From: JBIKLM01 sp044375105
GTDB taxonomy: Bacteria > Planctomycetota > UBA1135 > GCA-002686595
Assembly: GCA_044375105.1 (NCBI GenBank)
Contig: JBILNK010000178.1
Coordinates: 1-8,752, forward strand
Direction of reading: 5' to 3'
DNA length: 8,752 nucleotides
Positions 6,089 through 8,752 of the stretch are shown one piece after another. Below the pieces are notes generated by a model. The model made no database searches. It was given only the letters and a program-made list of their open reading frames with translations, and was not told where the DNA came from. How positions within the stretch are numbered: the stretch's first letter is position 1; the number at the start of each line of letters is the position of its first letter. A program made the translations under genes and the position numbers.

Positions 6089-6670
6089 TCAGCTCGACAG
6101 ACGCCGCACGCTGTCCACCAGTTGCTCCGCCAGCCGGCCCACGTGGGCCGCGACGGCCTTGTCGCGCAGCGAGCCGTCCGCCTCGAAGGCCTCGTGGGCG
6201 CGCCCCAAGGCGCGCTGCTCGGGCAGCACGAACACGCGCAGGTTCTGCAGCACCAAAGTCAGGTGCACCAGGCCGCGCAGGCCGCCCAGAGCCCCCGGGG
6301 AGGCCGAAAACAGGGCCGCGGGCCGGCCCTGAAAGGCCAGCAGCGGCGGCTCGCCCGGCGCCTCCGTGCGCGAGGCCCAGTCGATGGCGTTCTTGAGGGC
6401 GGCGCTCATCGACGCGTTGTACTCGGGGCTGGCGATCAGGAACCCCTGGGCCTCGACCAGGGCGCGCTTGAAGCGCTGGGCCGCCGGAGGCATGCCGCCG
6501 CTCTTCTCGCGGTCTTCGCTGAACAGGGGCAGATCCAGGTCGCTGGGCTCGAGCAGGCGCACCTCGGCGCCGGCGGAGCGAGCAGCCGCGGCCGCGGCCC
6601 GCACCAGCTTCCAGTTGAAGCTGTCTTGGCGCAGGCTGCCGGCGAAAGCGAGGATTCGGGGCGGGGTCAC
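6089..6670 (-). CDS. NAD(P)H-dependent FMN reductase (flavodoxin-like)
   Basis: A 193-residue cytoplasmic flavoprotein of the NADPH-dependent FMN reductase family (azoreductase/ChrR-like). Members pass electrons from NAD(P)H through FMN to quinones, chromate, azo dyes or free flavin. Visible motifs are the first strand and phosphate-binding loop ILAFAGSLRQDSFNWKL (6-22, GSLRxxSFN being the FMN phosphate loop), the hallmark SPEYNASMSAALKNAIDW (81-98), and the second flavin loop FSASPGALGGLRG (121-133). Length is typical for the family. There is no signal peptide. The start is a GTG at 6670; no in-frame alternative exists for at least 30 bases upstream, and no Shine-Dalgarno is visible. The gene is divergent from the E1 dehydrogenase gene across a 156-bp region and is upstream of the propeller lipoprotein on the same strand. 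Family is firm; the physiological acceptor is unknown. Confidence 0.95.
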   Translation of the reverse strand: MTPPRILAFAGSLRQDSFNWKLVRAAAAAARSAGAEVRLLEPSDLDLPLFSEDREKSGGMPPAAQRFKRALVEAQGFLIASPEYNASMSAALKNAIDWASRTEAPGEPPLLAFQGRPAALFSASPGALGGLRGLVHLTLVLQNLRVFVLPEQRALGRAHEAFEADGSLRDKAVAAHVGRLAEQLVDSVRRLSS

Positions 6671-6695
6671 GGGGTCGGCGGGGTTCGGAGGTTGG

Positions 6696-6725
6696 CCGCC
6701 ATGCTACGGGCCGCCACGCTACGGG
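6696..6725. repeat. 15-bp tandem duplication in the divergent promoter region
   Basis: CCGCCATGCTACGGG (6696-6710) is followed at once by CCGCCACGCTACGGG (6711-6725); the copies differ at one base. Read on the minus strand, each copy contains a TANNNT word (TAGCAT and TAGCGT) at a suitable distance for a -10 box of the FMN reductase gene, whose GTG is about 31 bp downstream of the nearer one. No convincing -35 box accompanies them. The pair could equally be a two-site operator. Confidence 0.75.
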
Positions 6726-6749
6726 CGCCCTCCGGGCGGGGCAAGCGGC

Positions 6750-6767
6750 CGGGGCCGGCCGGCCCCG
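6750..6767. promoter_or_regulatory. 18-bp perfect palindrome next to the -35 box, candidate operator
   Basis: CGGGGCCGGCCGGCCCCG is its own reverse complement over all 18 bases and ends two bases before a TTGACC -35-like box. A dimeric regulator bound here would sit beside RNA polymerase on the E1 promoter and also within the divergent region shared with the FMN reductase. It is made only of G and C, so chance palindromy in this GC-rich DNA cannot be excluded. Confidence 0.4.
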
Positions 6768-6769
6768 CG

Positions 6770-6799
6770 TTGACCGCCGGCCGAGCGGGCCCCTACCCT
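6770..6799 (+). promoter_or_regulatory. Sigma-70-like promoter of the E1 dehydrogenase gene
   Basis: TTGACC (6770-6775, five of six matching TTGACA) is followed after 18 bp by TACCCT (6794-6799, matching the TA...T of TATAAT). Predicted transcription starts near 6806, giving a leader of about 20 nt before the GTG at 6827. It is the best promoter-like match I see in the window. Confidence 0.5.
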
Positions 6800-6808
6800 G
6801 CGCGGGCG

Positions 6809-6814
6809 AAGGAG
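6809..6814 (+). promoter_or_regulatory. Shine-Dalgarno AAGGAG of the E1 dehydrogenase gene
   Basis: AAGGAG lies 12 nt before the GTG at 6827. The gap is slightly long, but this is the only recognisable ribosome-binding site among the complete starts in the window, and it supports GTG 6827 as the start. Confidence 0.55.
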
Positions 6815-6826
6815 CGACCGATCCCC

Positions 6827-8752
6827 GTGAGCATCAACCGCGTCGAGGTGGTGGAACGCCGACTGGAGGCTTTGCTGGCGGCGCTGCCCCCGGCGGCCGG
6901 GCCGTCGGAGGCCGATCGGCCGCTGCGGCCCGGAAGCGCGCTGCGGGTGGGCGCGGCCCTCGAGCTGTTCGAGAGCCAGCTCGAGAGCCGGGCCCTGGAC
7001 GTGGCCGCGCGCGAGCTCAAGAAGACCGGGCGCAGCTTCTACACGATCTCGAGCGCCGGCCACGAGAACAACGCCCTGGTCGGCCGCCTGGTGCGCGCCA
7101 GCGATCCGGCCTTCCTGCACTACCGCTCGGGGGCCTTGATGATCGAGCGCCAGAAGCAGCTGCCCGGCTCGACGCCGGTGTTCGACACGCTGCTGTCCCT
7201 GTGCGCTTCCGCGGAGGACCCGGCCTCGGGCGGGCGGCACAAGGTCTGGGGCTCGCGGGCCGCCTGGGTGCCGCCCCAGACCTCGACCATCGCCAGCCAC
7301 CTGCCCAAGGCGGTCGGAGCGGCCTTCGCCCTGGGCCGCCGCCGGCGCCTGGGCCTGCCGCTCGAGCTGCCCGCCGATTCGATCGTGCTGTGCAGCTTTG
7401 GCGACGCCTCCGCCAACCACGCCACGGCCCTGGCGGGCTTCAACGCGGCGCGCTATTCGATCAAGAAGGGCAATCCCACGCCGATCCTGTTCCTGTGCGA
7501 GGACAACGGCATCGGGATCTCCGTGAGCACGCCCGCCGGCTGGATCGAAGCGAGTTTCGGCTCTCTGCCGGGCCTGACCTACGTGCGTGCGGCCGGCGAT
7601 CTGTGCGCCCAGCACGACGCGGTGCAGCGCGCCGTGCAGCACTGCCGCAGCCATCACGCGCCGGTGTTCCTGCACCTCGAGACCGTGCGCCTGTGGGGCC
7701 ACGCCGGTTCGGACGTGGAGTCCACCTACCGCAGCCTGGAGGAGATCGAAGCGATCGAGTCCCGCGATCCGCTGCTGGCCAACGCCCGGCTCCTGGTCGA
7801 ATCGGGCGCCGCCGGCGGGCCGGAGCTGCTCCTGCTGTTGCGCGAGGTCCGCGCGCGGGTGGCCGCCGCTGCGGAAGAGGCCGCCGGGCGGCGCAAGCTC
7901 GAGAGCCGCGCCGAGGTCATGGCACCCCTGGCGCCCTACGATGCGGAGCGGACCCGCGCCGGCTCGCCGCCCTGGCCGAGCCCGGCCGTGCGCCGCGAAA
8001 GCTACGGCGGGGAATTGCCCGAGGAGCGCCAGAGCGCCACCAAACGCACCCTGGCCCAGCACCTGGGCGCGGCCTTCCACGAGGCCCTGCTGACGCGGCC
8101 GGAGCTGCTGATGTTCGGCGAGGACGTGGGCCGCAAGGGCGGCGTGTACGGACTGACCGCGGGGCTGCAGAAGCGCTTCGGCGTGGCGCGGGTCTTCGAC
8201 ACCCTGCTGGACGAGACCACGATCCTGGGCCTGGCCCAGGGCTCGGCCCAGCTGGGGCTCTTGCCGGTGCCCGAGATCCAGTACCTGGCCTACGTGCACA
8301 ACGCCCTGGACCAGCTGCGCGGCGAAGCCTGCTCCCTGTCGTTCTTCTCGAACGGCCAGTTCGCCAATCCGATGGTCGTGCGCATCGCCGGGCTGGCCTA
8401 CCAGAAGGGCTTCGGCGGGCACTTCCACAACGACAATTCGATCGGCGCGCTGCGCGACATCCCGGGGCTGGCCCTGTGCGTGCCGGCGCGCGGCGACGAC
8501 GCCGTGCGCCTGTGGCGCGGGGCCCTGAACCTGGCGCGGGTCAACCAACGCGTGGTGGTCTTCCTCGAGCCGATCGCGCTGTACCACGAGCGCGACCTGT
8601 ACGCCGACAAGGACGATGCCTGGCTGTTCGACTATCCGGGCGAAGGACAGCTCCTGCTGCCCGGCGAGCTCGGCACCTACGGCCCGCCGGACGCGCCGCT
8701 GTTGGTCGTCACCTACGGCAACGGGCTGCGCCTGTCCCTGCGCGCGACGCGA
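6827..8752 (+). CDS. Fused E1 alpha/beta component of a ThDP-dependent 2-oxoacid dehydrogenase (3' end missing)
   Basis: 642 residues are visible and the frame is still open at the right edge. The protein joins the E1 alpha and E1 beta parts of a thiamine-diphosphate 2-oxoacid dehydrogenase (pyruvate or branched-chain type), which decarboxylates the substrate and passes the acyl group to an E2 lipoyl protein. The alpha part (about 40-370) has SAGHEN (77-81), HYRSGAL (98-104), and the ThDP/Mg motif running from GDAS (192-195) to EDNGIGIS (225-232, Asn227). The usual GDG is GDA here. A charged linker (about 335-405) leads to the beta part. That starts at TKRTLAQHLGAAFHEALL with GEDVGRKGGVYGLT (431-444), FDTLLDETTILGLAQGSA (457-474), PEIQYLAYVHNALDQL (482-498) and GGHFHNDNS (530-538), where His534 probably matches the beta-subunit catalytic histidine. 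Start GTG 6827 follows an AAGGAG and a promoter-like pair. The transketolase-C-type end of the beta part lies beyond the window. Family is firm; the oxoacid specificity is not. Confidence 0.93.
   Translation, partial: MSINRVEVVERRLEALLAALPPAAGPSEADRPLRPGSALRVGAALELFESQLESRALDVAARELKKTGRSFYTISSAGHENNALVGRLVRASDPAFLHYRSGALMIERQKQLPGSTPVFDTLLSLCASAEDPASGGRHKVWGSRAAWVPPQTSTIASHLPKAVGAAFALGRRRRLGLPLELPADSIVLCSFGDASANHATALAGFNAARYSIKKGNPTPILFLCEDNGIGISVSTPAGWIEASFGSLPGLTYVRAAGDLCAQHDAVQRAVQHCRSHHAPVFLHLETVRLWGHAGSDVESTYRSLEEIEAIESRDPLLANARLLVESGAAGGPELLLLLREVRARVAAAAEEAAGRRKLESRAEVMAPLAPYDAERTRAGSPPWPSPAVRRESYGGELPEERQSATKRTLAQHLGAAFHEALLTRPELLMFGEDVGRKGGVYGLTAGLQKRFGVARVFDTLLDETTILGLAQGSAQLGLLPVPEIQYLAYVHNALDQLRGEACSLSFFSNGQFANPMVVRIAGLAYQKGFGGHFHNDNSIGALRDIPGLALCVPARGDDAVRLWRGALNLARVNQRVVVFLEPIALYHERDLYADKDDAWLFDYPGEGQLLLPGELGTYGPPDAPLLVVTYGNGLRLSLRATR

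Noticed and set aside
4618..6396. Plus-strand open frame of 592 codons opposite the propeller lipoprotein and FMN reductase
   Set aside because: It overlaps two recognised minus-strand genes, and its composition is low-complexity with an Arg/Gly-rich tail created by the 9-bp repeat.
6719..8587. Minus-strand open frame of 622 codons opposite the E1 fusion
   Set aside because: The plus strand encodes an unmistakable E1 dehydrogenase with ordered motifs; the antisense product has none.

Overview
The window is very GC-rich DNA (roughly 70% or more by eye) with seven supported protein-coding genes. Five are complete and two run off the window ends. It looks like a Planctomycetota chromosome, probably one of the high-GC lineages. 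Four things point that way: a Tat-exported Gfo/Idh/MocA oxidoreductase, a Tat-exported hydroxypyruvate-isomerase-like TIM barrel, a lipoprotein-anchored FGE-sulfatase-fold protein, and a terminal domain in the first gene that resembles the C-terminal domains of planctomycete exported proteins. Ribosome-binding sites are mostly absent, which also fits. The assignment is inference; no rRNA or other marker gene is present. I found no tRNA, rRNA, CRISPR array, insertion sequence or integrase.

Layout. Plus strand 2-2825 holds a likely co-transcribed run: the 3' end of an exported beta-rich protein, a Tat-signal hydroxypyruvate isomerase-like enzyme (877-1785), and a lipoprotein with an FGE-sulfatase fold (1782-2825) whose GTG start overlaps the previous stop. 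A 426-bp gene-free spacer follows (2826-3251), with palindromes, a five-copy 10-bp tandem repeat and a pyrimidine-rich leader. Next comes a Tat-signal Gfo/Idh/MocA dehydrogenase (3252-4526). A convergent spacer (4527-4752) holds a 10-bp-stem hairpin and several other inverted repeats. The minus strand then carries an FG-GAP-like propeller lipoprotein (5889-4753) and an NAD(P)H-dependent FMN reductase (6670-6089). They are separated by a spacer with a 9-bp G-rich tandem repeat able to form a G-quadruplex. A divergent promoter region (6671-6826) leads into a fused alpha/beta E1 component of a thiamine-diphosphate 2-oxoacid dehydrogenase (6827 to the window end).

How the genes may work together. 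The exported isomerase and exported sugar-type oxidoreductase suggest carbohydrate or polyol processing outside the cytoplasm, with the FGE-fold and propeller lipoproteins as envelope partners. The FMN reductase and the E1 fusion are cytoplasmic redox and carbon enzymes, apparently unrelated to the first block. I see no defence or mobile system and no convincing new system. The most unusual items are the FGE-fold lipoprotein without the cysteine pair, the E1 fusion with an altered ThDP motif, the two short tandem repeats in gene-free spacers, and an 18-bp palindrome abutting the best promoter.
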